Shown here: one piece after another, positions 40,461-48,814 of the stretch | Layout: the number at the start of each line of letters is the position of its first letter | How positions within the stretch are numbered: the first letter of the stretch is position 1 | Position numbers and translations under genes: made by a program | The notes under the pieces: model-generated | Databases searched by the model: none | What the model was told of the DNA's origin: nothing | What the model saw: only the letters and a program-made list of their open reading frames with translations | Assembly (NCBI GenBank): GCA_905216195.1 | Contig: CAJMSX010000008.1 | Location: 1 to 64,000 of the forward strand | DNA: 64,000 nucleotides | Reading direction: 5' to 3' | From: an uncultured bacterium | GTDB lineage: Bacteria; Bacteroidota; Bacteroidia; Bacteroidales; Marinifilaceae

Positions 40461-42998
40461 TCAACCACATTTAGAAGTCCCGCACGTTTTACAAATCAAA
40501 CATCCCTCCTGGTACACCACGGGCGATCCGCAATTCTCACACACCTCCCCCGTCGCTTCGGTCCCATCCGGGACATATTTCTTCAAAGCCCTTTCCACAC
40601 CGTTTTTCCAGGTATTAATATTTTCACTATCGAACTCCATGGTTCCGATTAAACCGATGATTTGATGAATAGGCATTCCGTAACGCAATACTCCGGAAAT
40701 TAATTTGGCATAGTTCCAATATTCTTTGTTAAACTTATAAGAAAGTCCTTCTACGGTGGTTTTAAATCCCCTTTTGTTAGAAAACTGAAAGTCGTAACGG
40801 GAATTTCCGTCTTCGTCGTAATGCTTGACAATTTTTCCGGTCGTCACCGATTTCGGCAGCATAATTCCTTCTTCATCATCTGCAATACCGGTAAATATTT
40901 CATAAGGACGCCCCTCATACAACCCGACGAAGGCGATCCATTTTTCTTTATTATTTTGAAATCTTACAACCTCGGCATCCAGCTCCAAAGGCCTTTTGGA
41001 AGGCATACGGAATTCAGTAGCCTCCTTTTTTTCTTTAGCGGAAACCAACACCCCCGCTCGTGAACCGTCCCGGTATACCGTACATCCTTTACATCCGCTT
41101 TTCCAGGCTTCTATATACAATTTCCCCACCAATTCCTCGGTCACGTCCGAAGGTAAATTGACGGTTACACTAATGGAATGATCCACCCATTTCTGTACCA
41201 TTCCCTGCATGCGGACTTTGGCTACCCAATCGATATCATTGGAAGTCGCTTTATAATAAGGCGATTCCGCCACCAGGCGATCAATCTCCGTATCGGAATA
41301 ACGCTTGTGAACATCGTAACCGTTGACTTTCATCCATTCGGCAAACTTATGATGGAAAACGATAAATTCTTCATAACTGTCCCCCGATTCATCCACAAAA
41401 TCTACCCGAACATTCTGGTCTCCGGGATTCACTTTCCTTCTTCTCTTATACACCGGCATAAATACGGGCTCTATCCCCGAGGTCGTCTGCGTCATCAGAC
41501 TGGTTGTACCGGTAGGAGCGATGGTCAGACAAGCGATATTCCGTCGTCCGTATTTCAGCATTTCTTCATACATTCCCGGGTCAGCTTCTTTTAAACGAAG
41601 AATATAAGGATTCTTTTCTTCCCGCTTGGGGTCGAAAATCTTGAAGCTGCCTCTTTCTCTGGCCAAATACACGGAAGAACGGTATGCTTCTACAGCTAAA
41701 ATTTTCTGTATGTTCACGGCAAAATCGGTAGCTTCCTCACTTCCGTAACGCAATCCCAAAGCCGCCAGCATATCTCCTTCTGCCGTAATTCCCACGCCGG
41801 TACGACGTCCTTCTTTCGCTTTTCTCCGGATTTTTTGCCATAAACGGATCTCTACTCCTTTTACTTCTTCATCTTCCGGATCTGAATCGATCTTATCCAG
41901 AATCGTATCGATCTTTTCCAATTCCAAATCAATGATGTCATCCATAATCCGCTGAGCCATGGACACGTGCTTTTTGAACAATTCAAAATCAAAAAAAGCA
42001 TCTTTGGTAAAAGGATTTACCACATACGAATATAAATTGATCGCCAGCAAACGACAGGAATCGTAAGGGCATAAAGGTATTTCGCCGCAGGGATTCGTAG
42101 ACACGGTCCGGTACCCCAGGTCTGCATAGCAATCGGGCACACTCTCCCGAATGATCGTATCCCAGAACAATATTCCGGGTTCAGCCGATTTCCAGGCATT
42201 ATGAACAATTTTATTCCAAAGCTGAGAAGCATTGATTTTCTTTACATTCTTCGGATTTTCCGAATATACCGGATATTTTTGCTCGTATTCCCGGTTTTCG
42301 ATCACCGCCTGCATAAAATCATCGTCGATTTTAACCGAAACATTCGCCCCCGTCACTTTCCCTTCCGTCATTTTTGCATCGATAAAACTTTCTGAATCCG
42401 GATGGTTGATAGACACACTCAACATCAAGGCGCCGCGCCGACCGTCCTGAGCCACTTCCCGGGTCGAGTTGGAATAACGTTCCATAAAAGGAACGATTCC
42501 GGTAGAAGTAAGAGCCGAATTCTTAACCGGAGAACCCTTCGGACGAATATGCGACAAATCGTGTCCGACTCCTCCCCGTCTTTTCATCAACTGCACTTGT
42601 TCCTGATCCACCTTCATCACTCCTCCGTAAGAATCCGAAGGTCCGTCATGGCCGATAACAAAACAATTGGACAGGGAAGCAATTTGATAATCATTTCCGA
42701 TACCCGTCATAGGCCCTCCCTGAGGAACAATATACTTAAAGTCTTTCAATACGTCGAAAATCTCCTCTTCCGGCATGGGGTTCTCATATATCTTCTCGAT
42801 ACGAGCAATTTCCCGAGCCAATCTCCGGTGCATATCGTCGGGATTTTTCTCGTAAATATTTCCAAAAGAATCTTTCAACGCATACTTATTGACCCAAACG
42901 CGAGCCGCCAATTCATCTCCTTTAAAATACTTCAGAGAACTGCTGAACGCTTCTTCCTGAGTATAAGTTCTGTCCTTTATTGCAACCTGTACATTCAT
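40461..42998 (-). CDS. nrdJ: adenosylcobalamin-dependent ribonucleotide reductase (class II)
   Basis: It reduces ribonucleotides to deoxyribonucleotides using adenosylcobalamin as radical source. The 845-residue product shows the RNR core (TNPCGEIPL, APTGTTSLM, GIEPVFMPVYKR) and a C-terminal zinc-ribbon-like CENCGSP...CKTCG segment found in the vitamin B12-dependent family. It gives a direct internal use for the cobalamin made and imported by genes at 44.5-63 kb. It has no recognisable cobalamin riboswitch of its own. Confidence 0.93.
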   Translation of the reverse strand: MNVQVAIKDRTYTQEEAFSSSLKYFKGDELAARVWVNKYALKDSFGNIYEKNPDDMHRRLAREIARIEKIYENPMPEEEIFDVLKDFKYIVPQGGPMTGIGNDYQIASLSNCFVIGHDGPSDSYGGVMKVDQEQVQLMKRRGGVGHDLSHIRPKGSPVKNSALTSTGIVPFMERYSNSTREVAQDGRRGALMLSVSINHPDSESFIDAKMTEGKVTGANVSVKIDDDFMQAVIENREYEQKYPVYSENPKNVKKINASQLWNKIVHNAWKSAEPGILFWDTIIRESVPDCYADLGYRTVSTNPCGEIPLCPYDSCRLLAINLYSYVVNPFTKDAFFDFELFKKHVSMAQRIMDDIIDLELEKIDTILDKIDSDPEDEEVKGVEIRLWQKIRRKAKEGRRTGVGITAEGDMLAALGLRYGSEEATDFAVNIQKILAVEAYRSSVYLARERGSFKIFDPKREEKNPYILRLKEADPGMYEEMLKYGRRNIACLTIAPTGTTSLMTQTTSGIEPVFMPVYKRRRKVNPGDQNVRVDFVDESGDSYEEFIVFHHKFAEWMKVNGYDVHKRYSDTEIDRLVAESPYYKATSNDIDWVAKVRMQGMVQKWVDHSISVTVNLPSDVTEELVGKLYIEAWKSGCKGCTVYRDGSRAGVLVSAKEKKEATEFRMPSKRPLELDAEVVRFQNNKEKWIAFVGLYEGRPYEIFTGIADDEEGIMLPKSVTTGKIVKHYDEDGNSRYDFQFSNKRGFKTTVEGLSYKFNKEYWNYAKLISGVLRYGMPIHQIIGLIGTMEFDSENINTWKNGVERALKKYVPDGTEATGEVCENCGSPVVYQEGCLICKTCGTSKCG

Positions 42999-43306
42999 TG
43001 ATTTATGTTTTTATCGTGTTCTGATTCAATCGACATCGACAAATGTATGAAAAAAAATATCAGCCACGAACAACTTCAACCATATTTTTTTCAGGAAAGT
43101 TTTCCAAACAAAAATAACAAATAATTGATTATCAATATATTATATTTTTTTGTAAATAAAAAAGTTTTCCGAAATATTTTTTTAAAATAAATCAAACTAA
43201 AAAATTAAAGTATTTCTCCTAAAACAGAAAAGACCTTATTACTCCCAGTAGATCAAAAGGATCAGAGAAAGAATCGGTAACTGACAGCGTACAATAAAAT
43301 GGATTT
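42999..43306. other. AT-rich spacer upstream of nrdJ
   Basis: This 308-nt spacer is strongly AT-rich with poly-A and poly-T tracts. It contains the -7 word at 43040-43047. No B12 box, coding region or strong hairpin was seen. Confidence 0.6.
43040..43047 (-). promoter_or_regulatory. -7 promoter element of nrdJ
   Basis: TACATTTG on the minus strand matches TAnnTTTG and lies 41 nt before the nrdJ ATG. The best upstream box (GTTG, 43071-43074) is at 23 nt, slightly beyond the ideal spacing. Confidence 0.5.
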
Positions 43307-43843
43307 TTAATAAAGATCGACAATATCCTGAGGGATATCGGCCAGGATTTCCTGTTGTTCGAAATCGATCCCCCGGATGTATTTTTCTGCAAGGGGCAGA
43401 AGAATTTCTTTTCCAAAAATAACCACCGACAGCACTACATTCCCGGAATAGTCAGCCACATCGGTAATTTTTCCGCTTTCTCCGGAATTTTCATCTATAA
43501 GCGTAAAACCGTTTAAATCGAATATATCGTATTCTTTTTCCTCTTGGGGTAAATTCTCGGATAAGATTTTTTTTTCCGCTAAGACTTCGCAACCCACTAA
43601 GCGTTCTGCCCGATGAAGAGAATCGATAAAATCGAATTTTACAATATAAGAATTGTGATTGCGGGGCGAAAGGCCCTCTTCGGCAATAAAAAAAGGAACC
43701 GGAACTCCATCCAGTAAAATGAAGACCGGTTCCTCGGCATATTTTTCCAGTAGATTGTCTTCGGATAAAATCACCACCTGCCCTTGCAAATGATGGGTTT
43801 TAATTACCTTTCCTATCTCAATACAATCTTCCCGGCTTATCAT
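43307..43843 (-). CDS. rimM: 16S rRNA processing protein RimM
   Basis: RimM helps maturation of the 30S head and binds S19. The 178-residue product has the N-terminal RimM beta-barrel and the C-terminal PRC-barrel region (EKYIRGIDFEQQEILADIP, about 152-170). It starts 8 nt beyond the end of the displaced S16 tail region, in the common rpsP-rimM order. Confidence 0.92.
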   Translation of the reverse strand: MISREDCIEIGKVIKTHHLQGQVVILSEDNLLEKYAEEPVFILLDGVPVPFFIAEEGLSPRNHNSYIVKFDFIDSLHRAERLVGCEVLAEKKILSENLPQEEKEYDIFDLNGFTLIDENSGESGKITDVADYSGNVVLSVVIFGKEILLPLAEKYIRGIDFEQQEILADIPQDIVDLY

Positions 43844-43851
43844 ACTACGTT

Positions 43852-44061
43852 TTATTCTGCGGCGGGAGTTTCGGCGGCAGGAGCGGCTTCTTCAGCAACA
43901 GGCGCAGCAGCAGCGGCAGCAGCTTCTTCCTCTGCTTTTTTAGCGGCGGCGGCAGCTTCGGCTTCGGCACGTTTTTTCGCGATCACTTCGGCTTTAGCGG
44001 CTCTTATTTTTGCTTCAGCTTCCAATCTTTCCTGGACAACGGAATTTCCGGCCTGAGCTAT
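43852..44061 (-). pseudogene. rpsP: Ala/Glu/Lys-rich S16 tail in a shifted reading frame
   Basis: In the -1 frame relative to rpsP, 69 codons stay open from 44061 to the TAA at 43852-43854. They read IAQAGNSVVQERLEAEAKI, then an Ala/Lys/Glu-rich helix and a PAAETPAAE end. This is the typical C-terminal extension of Bacteroidetes S16, here cut off from the S16 core by the TAG at 44058-44060. It ends 8 nt before rimM, where an intact rpsP should stop. The frame could be joined by adding one A to AAAA (44061-44064), by slippage, or by a sequencing correction. Confidence 0.75.
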
Positions 44062-44402
44062 TTTGTTGATTCTTTACTTTTTAACCAGGCTTCAAACTTC
44101 GTGTCTGCTGCAGCCTCGTCAAAAGCACCCTTCTTTACTCCTTCCAATAAATGTTTCTTCATTAAAACACCTTTGTAGGATAAAATTCTTTTCGCCGTAT
44201 CGGTCGGTTGTGCACCCACCATCAACCAATACAAAGCTCTGTCAAAATTGAGATTGATAGTAGCCGGATTCGTATTCGGATCATAAGTTCCTACTTTCTC
44301 AATGTATTTGCCATCACGTGGCGCTCTACTATCTGCTATCACTACATGATAAAATGGACGACCTTTCCGTCCGTGTCTCGCTAATCTGATTTTAGTTGAC
44401 AT
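44058..44402 (-). CDS. rpsP: 30S ribosomal protein S16 (core; tail displaced by a frameshift)
   Basis: S16 stabilises the 5' domain of 16S rRNA. The 114-residue product begins MSTKIRLARHGRKGRPFYHV and contains the family core (RAPRDGKYIEKVGTYDP, FDRALYWLMVGAQPT). It ends SKESTK at a TAG. Bacteroidetes S16 normally continues in an Ala/Glu-rich tail, and exactly such a tail lies directly after this stop in the -1 frame. The S16 fold itself is complete, so the product is probably functional. Confidence 0.93.
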   Translation of the reverse strand: MSTKIRLARHGRKGRPFYHVVIADSRAPRDGKYIEKVGTYDPNTNPATINLNFDRALYWLMVGAQPTDTAKRILSYKGVLMKKHLLEGVKKGAFDEAAADTKFEAWLKSKESTK

Positions 44403-44448
44403 TTGTTTAATTGTTTAATTAATACTTACCTATACCCGATAGGAGTCG

Positions 44449-44456
44449 CAAAGATA
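44449..44456 (-). promoter_or_regulatory. -7 promoter element of rpsP-rimM
   Basis: TATCTTTG on the minus strand matches TAnnTTTG and lies 46 nt before the rpsP ATG. No TTTG stands at the -33 position. Confidence 0.5.
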
Positions 44457-44498
44457 ATGCAAAAAACAGAACCCGGAAAGTAATTCGATAAAATTATT

Positions 44499-45206
44499 TT
44501 ACTCCCGGCAGCGAATTACTAAAATAGAAAAATACGTAAAAGAACGGGATAAAATTTCTTCCGGATCGGAAGAATAATATTCGGCCGGAGTTCCCACCCG
44601 TTCGAAATAATGGTATTGTAACTCCTTATGCCGGGCAATAAACGGCCGAAGTTCCGCTTCCCCCAAGGGGACTTTCATAATCACCAAGGTTCGTTTTGCC
44701 ACGATAGCCTCCAATAATTCCTCTACCTTTACATCTCCCGGAATCACCAGCATACGTTCTTGTTGTTTCACAAGATGAATACCCCGGGAAGCACCGGCAG
44801 CGATAAAAGCCGGAACCCCAGCAACCATTTCTACCGGATAACCGGATTTTTGCAACTGATCGTACATATAATGAGCCGACGCATAAAAACAAGCATCCCC
44901 TTCCGCTGTGATCGCTACTTTTTTATCCTCGGACAAGCAACTCAATATTTCTTCACACACCTGATCGTATACGGTTAAAGCCTCTTCGCGCTTACGGGAC
45001 ATCGGCAGAGAAAATATACGGATCTTATTCTGTTCGACGGGAAGACAGCGAAGAATATCCCTGGCATGCGATTGGATTTGTCCGTTTTTATCCCGGGTAC
45101 CCGGACAATAGATTACATCCGCTTCTTCCAATACTTTCAAAGCTTTCCAGGTAATGAGCTCCGGTTCCCCCGGGCCCAGGGAGACCCCTATTATTTCTTC
45201 TTTCAT
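44499..45206 (-). CDS. cobI: precorrin-2 C20-methyltransferase (CobI/CbiL)
   Basis: It methylates C20 of (cobalt-)precorrin-2, an early step of corrin-ring building. The 235-residue product has the methyltransferase start GVSLGPGEPELITWKAL (7-23) and the EGDACFYASAHY block. Length is typical. It stands alone on the minus strand, back to back with the riboswitch of the btuFCD-like operon. No promoter word of its own was found. Confidence 0.92.
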   Translation of the reverse strand: MKEEIIGVSLGPGEPELITWKALKVLEEADVIYCPGTRDKNGQIQSHARDILRCLPVEQNKIRIFSLPMSRKREEALTVYDQVCEEILSCLSEDKKVAITAEGDACFYASAHYMYDQLQKSGYPVEMVAGVPAFIAAGASRGIHLVKQQERMLVIPGDVKVEELLEAIVAKRTLVIMKVPLGEAELRPFIARHKELQYHYFERVGTPAEYYSSDPEEILSRSFTYFSILVIRCRE

Positions 45207-45359
45207 ACCACAACAAATAAAAATTATACATTCTCCTCCTCTGAATATACCCTTGCACCCTTTAAGAATAACAACTTTATATCCATATACCCTCTCCTTC
45301 TGTAAAACATCTCTCCGGCAAAAGTCATAAAAAAATAGAAGCTCTCAAAATTTAAATAT

Positions 45360-45367
45360 TATCTTTG
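45360..45367 (+). promoter_or_regulatory. -7 promoter element of the btuFCD riboswitch transcript
   Basis: TATCTTTG matches TAnnTTTG. The riboswitch P1 helix begins 8 nt further on, consistent with transcription starting at or next to the aptamer. No -33 TTTG was seen. Confidence 0.6.
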
Positions 45368-45374
45368 TGCAGAT

Positions 45375-45522
45375 ATCGGTCTAAGGGAATCCGGTGAAAT
45401 TCCGGAGCTGTCCCCGCAGCTGTAATGTCATTACTGTGGTTCACAGGTCCTTTTCATACAATCCACTGAAATCGCCGTATTTTGGGAAGGAGAAAAGGCG
45501 ACAAGCCAGAAAACCTGCCGAT
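45375..45522 (+). promoter_or_regulatory. cobalamin riboswitch of the ABC uptake operon
   Basis: The RNA shows the conserved core AGGGAATCCGGTGAAATTCC, the CCCCGCAGCTGTAA segment and the B12 box AAGCCAGAAAACCTGCC. P1 pairs ATCGGT (45375-45380) with GCCGAT (45517-45522). Downstream, GGAGG (45552-45556) lies before the ATG at 45564, and a CCCTC stretch just after the aptamer could mask it. Control at translation start is therefore plausible. High cobalamin should reduce expression. Confidence 0.92.
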
Positions 45523-45563
45523 CCCTCATTCTCAGTTGATTTTATCTTTCGGAGGAAAAGAGT

Positions 45564-46706
45564 ATGAAAAAATGGTACTTTCTATGTGTTTTTACATTTC
45601 TGGCCGGAGGTGTTTTTCTAACGTCCTGCCGTTCGGAAGCTTCCCGCAAACTATCGTCCGGGTCCGGAGGTCAAACCGGGGCGGATATCCGTTACGCCAA
45701 AGGATTTTGGGTAGAATCCCGCACAAATTATCAGGTACTACACATTAAAGATCCTCAAAGCGAGCAAGCTACGGAATATACGTTCGCTCTGCGCCCAAGG
45801 GGATCGAAACCCCCGATTCCAGCCGGAATGACCGTCATCGATCTGCCTGCAAACCGCCTGATTTGTATGACCTCCCTTCAACTTTCCAATTTTATCAAAC
45901 TCGAAGCTACGGAAAAAGTCGTGGGAATCAGCAGCACCCGTTTCCTGGCCAATGCCGCTATCCGGCGTCAGTTAGGAGAAGGGAGTACGCAAAAAATCGG
46001 AATTGAAGGTAATTTCGACCCGGAAATCATCCTGAATCTGGCGCCGGACCTGATTCTGATCTCCCCTTTTAAACAAGGGGGATACGATGCCATGAAAGAG
46101 GTAGATATTCCTTTGGTTCCCCACCTGGGGTACAAAGAAATGACTCCTCTCGGACAAGCGGAATGGATTAAACTGGCAGGCCTGCTAATCGGACAAAAAA
46201 AGAAAGCAGACGCTCTATTCAACGGCATTGAACAAAGGTATAACCGGCTGAAAGAACTGACGGCCCAGGTATCCAAGCGTCCGGTAGTTTTAAGTGGAGA
46301 ACTACACGGAGGAAGCTGGTACGCCGTAGGAGGAAAAAGTTTTCTGGCCCAAGTGTTTAAAGATGCAGGAGCCGACTATTTCCTGAAAGACGATCCCCGT
46401 TCGGGAGGCATCAATCTGGATTTCGAAACGGTTTACAACCAGGCCGACCGGGCCGACTACTGGCGGATCCTGAATAGTTTTCCGGGAACGTATTCCTACG
46501 AGGCATTGGAAGCCCAGGATGAACGGTATACCGATTTTAAAGCTTTTAAGCAAAAAGGGGTAATTTATTGCAACATGCGTGAAAAACCGTATTACGAAAA
46601 TATGCCGATGGAACCGGAATTACTTTTATCGGATTTTATTAAAGTTTTCCATCCGCATCTATTACCTGATTATAAACCGGTATATTATCACTTATTAACG
46701 GAATGA
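45564..46706 (+). CDS. cobalamin ABC transporter substrate-binding lipoprotein (BtuF-like)
   Basis: The 380-residue lipoprotein (LTSC, Cys about 22) has the class III periplasmic-binding-protein fold of corrinoid/siderophore transporters (NFDPEIILNLAPDLILISPF, about 148-167). It would deliver corrinoid to the permease. The cobalamin riboswitch 42 nt upstream supports corrinoid as substrate. Its stop overlaps the next start (ATGA). Confidence 0.88.
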   Translation: MKKWYFLCVFTFLAGGVFLTSCRSEASRKLSSGSGGQTGADIRYAKGFWVESRTNYQVLHIKDPQSEQATEYTFALRPRGSKPPIPAGMTVIDLPANRLICMTSLQLSNFIKLEATEKVVGISSTRFLANAAIRRQLGEGSTQKIGIEGNFDPEIILNLAPDLILISPFKQGGYDAMKEVDIPLVPHLGYKEMTPLGQAEWIKLAGLLIGQKKKADALFNGIEQRYNRLKELTAQVSKRPVVLSGELHGGSWYAVGGKSFLAQVFKDAGADYFLKDDPRSGGINLDFETVYNQADRADYWRILNSFPGTYSYEALEAQDERYTDFKAFKQKGVIYCNMREKPYYENMPMEPELLLSDFIKVFHPHLLPDYKPVYYHLLTE

Positions 46707-47746
46707 AAAATACGGGCAAAAATACGGTTCTGCTGGGTATCCTTCTTTTATTGATTTTTATCCTTTTCTTCCTGAATATGGTGTTGGGCTCGGTGAATAT
46801 TCCCCTGCGTTCGGTCTGGAACATCCTCACCGGGAGCGGAAACGAACCCCTCACCTGGCAAAACATCCTCTGGAAATCCCGCTATCCGCAGGCTTTAACC
46901 GCCCTGGTTGCCGGAGCGGGACTGTCTATCAGCGGATTACAGATGCAAACCGTTTTTCGCAATCCGCTGGCCGGGCCCTCTGTACTGGGAATCAGTTCCG
47001 GGGCCAGCCTGGGTGTAGCCTTTGTCGTCCTTTTTTCCGGTAGTATCGGGGGGGTGGCCCTAAGCCATCTCGGATTTATCGGGGAAGTAGCTCTATCTAT
47101 AGCCGCTATAGCAGGTTCACTTTCGGTTATGGCACTGATTGTCTACGCTTCACACAAAGTGAAGGGAAATGTCACCTTACTGATTATAGGAGTTATGATC
47201 GGCTATCTGGCCACCGCTATTATCGGCATTTTAAAGTTTTTTAGTGTAGAAGAAGATATCAAAGCATACGTGATCTGGGGACTGGGAAGTTTTTCCCGGG
47301 TATCCGGCAATCAAATGATGCTGTTTGTCACTATCATGGTGATACTGATACCGCTTTCCTTTTTATTGGTTAAAACACTGAATTTGTTGATGTTGGGCGA
47401 CGAATATGCCCGGAATCTGGGTCTGAATTTCAAAGGGGCGAGGATTCTGGTCATCAGCTGTTCCGGTGTTTTGACTGCCCTGGTAACTGCTTATTGCGGA
47501 CCGATTATTTTCCTGGGATTAGCTGTTCCTCATCTCTGCCGGACCCTTTTTCAGACTTCCGATCATCGGATTCTCATGCCCGCTACCTTAGTTATGGGGG
47601 CGGCTTTAGCTCTGGCTTGTAATTTGATTGCCCGTATGCCTGGATTTGAAGGAGCCTTACCCGTCAATTCGGTCACCGCACTCATCGGGGCACCCGTGGT
47701 AGCCTCCGTTCTATTCCGCAAACGTAAAAGCGAACTGAATGAATAA
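46703..47746 (+). CDS. cobalamin ABC transporter permease (BtuC/FecCD family)
   Basis: The 347-residue product has about ten membrane helices and the FecCD signature regions (GLSISGLQMQTVFRNPLAGP near 72-91, GPIIFLGLAVPHLCR near 268-282). It is translationally coupled to both neighbours by short overlaps. It forms the membrane channel of the corrinoid importer. Confidence 0.92.
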   Translation: MKNTGKNTVLLGILLLLIFILFFLNMVLGSVNIPLRSVWNILTGSGNEPLTWQNILWKSRYPQALTALVAGAGLSISGLQMQTVFRNPLAGPSVLGISSGASLGVAFVVLFSGSIGGVALSHLGFIGEVALSIAAIAGSLSVMALIVYASHKVKGNVTLLIIGVMIGYLATAIIGILKFFSVEEDIKAYVIWGLGSFSRVSGNQMMLFVTIMVILIPLSFLLVKTLNLLMLGDEYARNLGLNFKGARILVISCSGVLTALVTAYCGPIIFLGLAVPHLCRTLFQTSDHRILMPATLVMGAALALACNLIARMPGFEGALPVNSVTALIGAPVVASVLFRKRKSELNE

Positions 47747-48752
47747 GCAGCCCACCATACAATTAGAAAACCTCAGCATCGGTTACCGGGATAAACTACA
47801 CCGCAAAATAGTAGCAGAAAATATCTGCTCTACCATTTACAGCGGGGAATTAACTTGTCTGTTGGGAACCAACGGGGTCGGGAAATCCACCCTCCTCCGT
47901 ACTCTATCGGCCTTTCAGCCGGCTCTGGGTGGAGAAATACGCATACAAGGCAAAAAATTAGGCCGATATACGGAAAAAGAACTATCGACACTCCTCAGCG
48001 TAGTACTTACGGAAAAGTGCGATATCCGCAATATGAGCGTAAGGGAACTGATCGGCCTGGGCCGTAGCCCCTATACCGGTTTCTGGGGAAAGCTCCGGAC
48101 TGAAGACCGGATAATTGTGGAAAAATGCATCGAATGGGTCAATATTTCGAACCTGGCTCCCCGCATGTTACAAACCCTGAGTGACGGTGAACGTCAAAAA
48201 GCCATGATCACCAAAGCTCTGGCACAGGAAACGCCGGTTATTTTTCTGGACGAACCCACCGCTTTTCTGGATTTTCCCAGCAAAGTCGAGATTATGCAAT
48301 TGCTCCACCGCCTGACCCGGAAGACCGATAAAACCATTTTTCTCTCTACCCATGATTTGGAATTGGCCCTGCAAATTGCCGACAAAATCTGGCTGATGGA
48401 CCAAACCAACGGCATCACTGTCGGCACACCCGAAGATTTGGCTCTCAGCGGACATCTGAGTCATTTCTTCGCTCGCAAAGGCATCACTTTCGACCCGGAG
48501 TCAGGATTATTCCGCATCACCAACCAGTACAAAAAGGAAATAAAACTTTCCGGGCACGGACAGAAATACGCCATGGTTTGCAAAGCCCTTCAACGAAACG
48601 AAATCTTCGCCAGCCGGAAAGTCGAGTCGGACATTCTTATAGAAACGGGCAATCTGCATAGCGAAGGCTTTACCATCCACCTTCCGGACGGATCTTCGCA
48701 TAAAACTGATACCATCGAAGCATTATTAGAAAAAATCGAAACCTATTTTTAA
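47739..48752 (+). CDS. cobalamin ABC transporter ATP-binding protein (BtuD-like)
   Basis: The 337-residue ATPase has Walker A GTNGVGKST (about 44-52), signature LSDGERQKAM, Walker B VIFLDEP and the switch-histidine motif STHD. After the standard domain (about 1-250) there is an extra C-terminal portion of about 85 residues, which BtuD of E. coli lacks. It may be regulatory. Confidence 0.92.
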   Translation: MNKQPTIQLENLSIGYRDKLHRKIVAENICSTIYSGELTCLLGTNGVGKSTLLRTLSAFQPALGGEIRIQGKKLGRYTEKELSTLLSVVLTEKCDIRNMSVRELIGLGRSPYTGFWGKLRTEDRIIVEKCIEWVNISNLAPRMLQTLSDGERQKAMITKALAQETPVIFLDEPTAFLDFPSKVEIMQLLHRLTRKTDKTIFLSTHDLELALQIADKIWLMDQTNGITVGTPEDLALSGHLSHFFARKGITFDPESGLFRITNQYKKEIKLSGHGQKYAMVCKALQRNEIFASRKVESDILIETGNLHSEGFTIHLPDGSSHKTDTIEALLEKIETYF

Positions 48753-48814
48753 GCTTAAAATCGCACAGGGGGACGGGGGTAATGCGTTGTCAATACTTCC
48801 CTCTTCCTTAAATT

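Noticed and set aside
43784..44056. Ala/Ser-rich open frame on the plus strand
   Set aside because: It is the antisense of the Ala/Glu-rich S16 tail; its composition is explained by that tail.
45482..45748. Open frame starting inside the btuFCD riboswitch
   Set aside because: It overlaps the aptamer and the BtuF-like gene in another frame; no RBS or family support.
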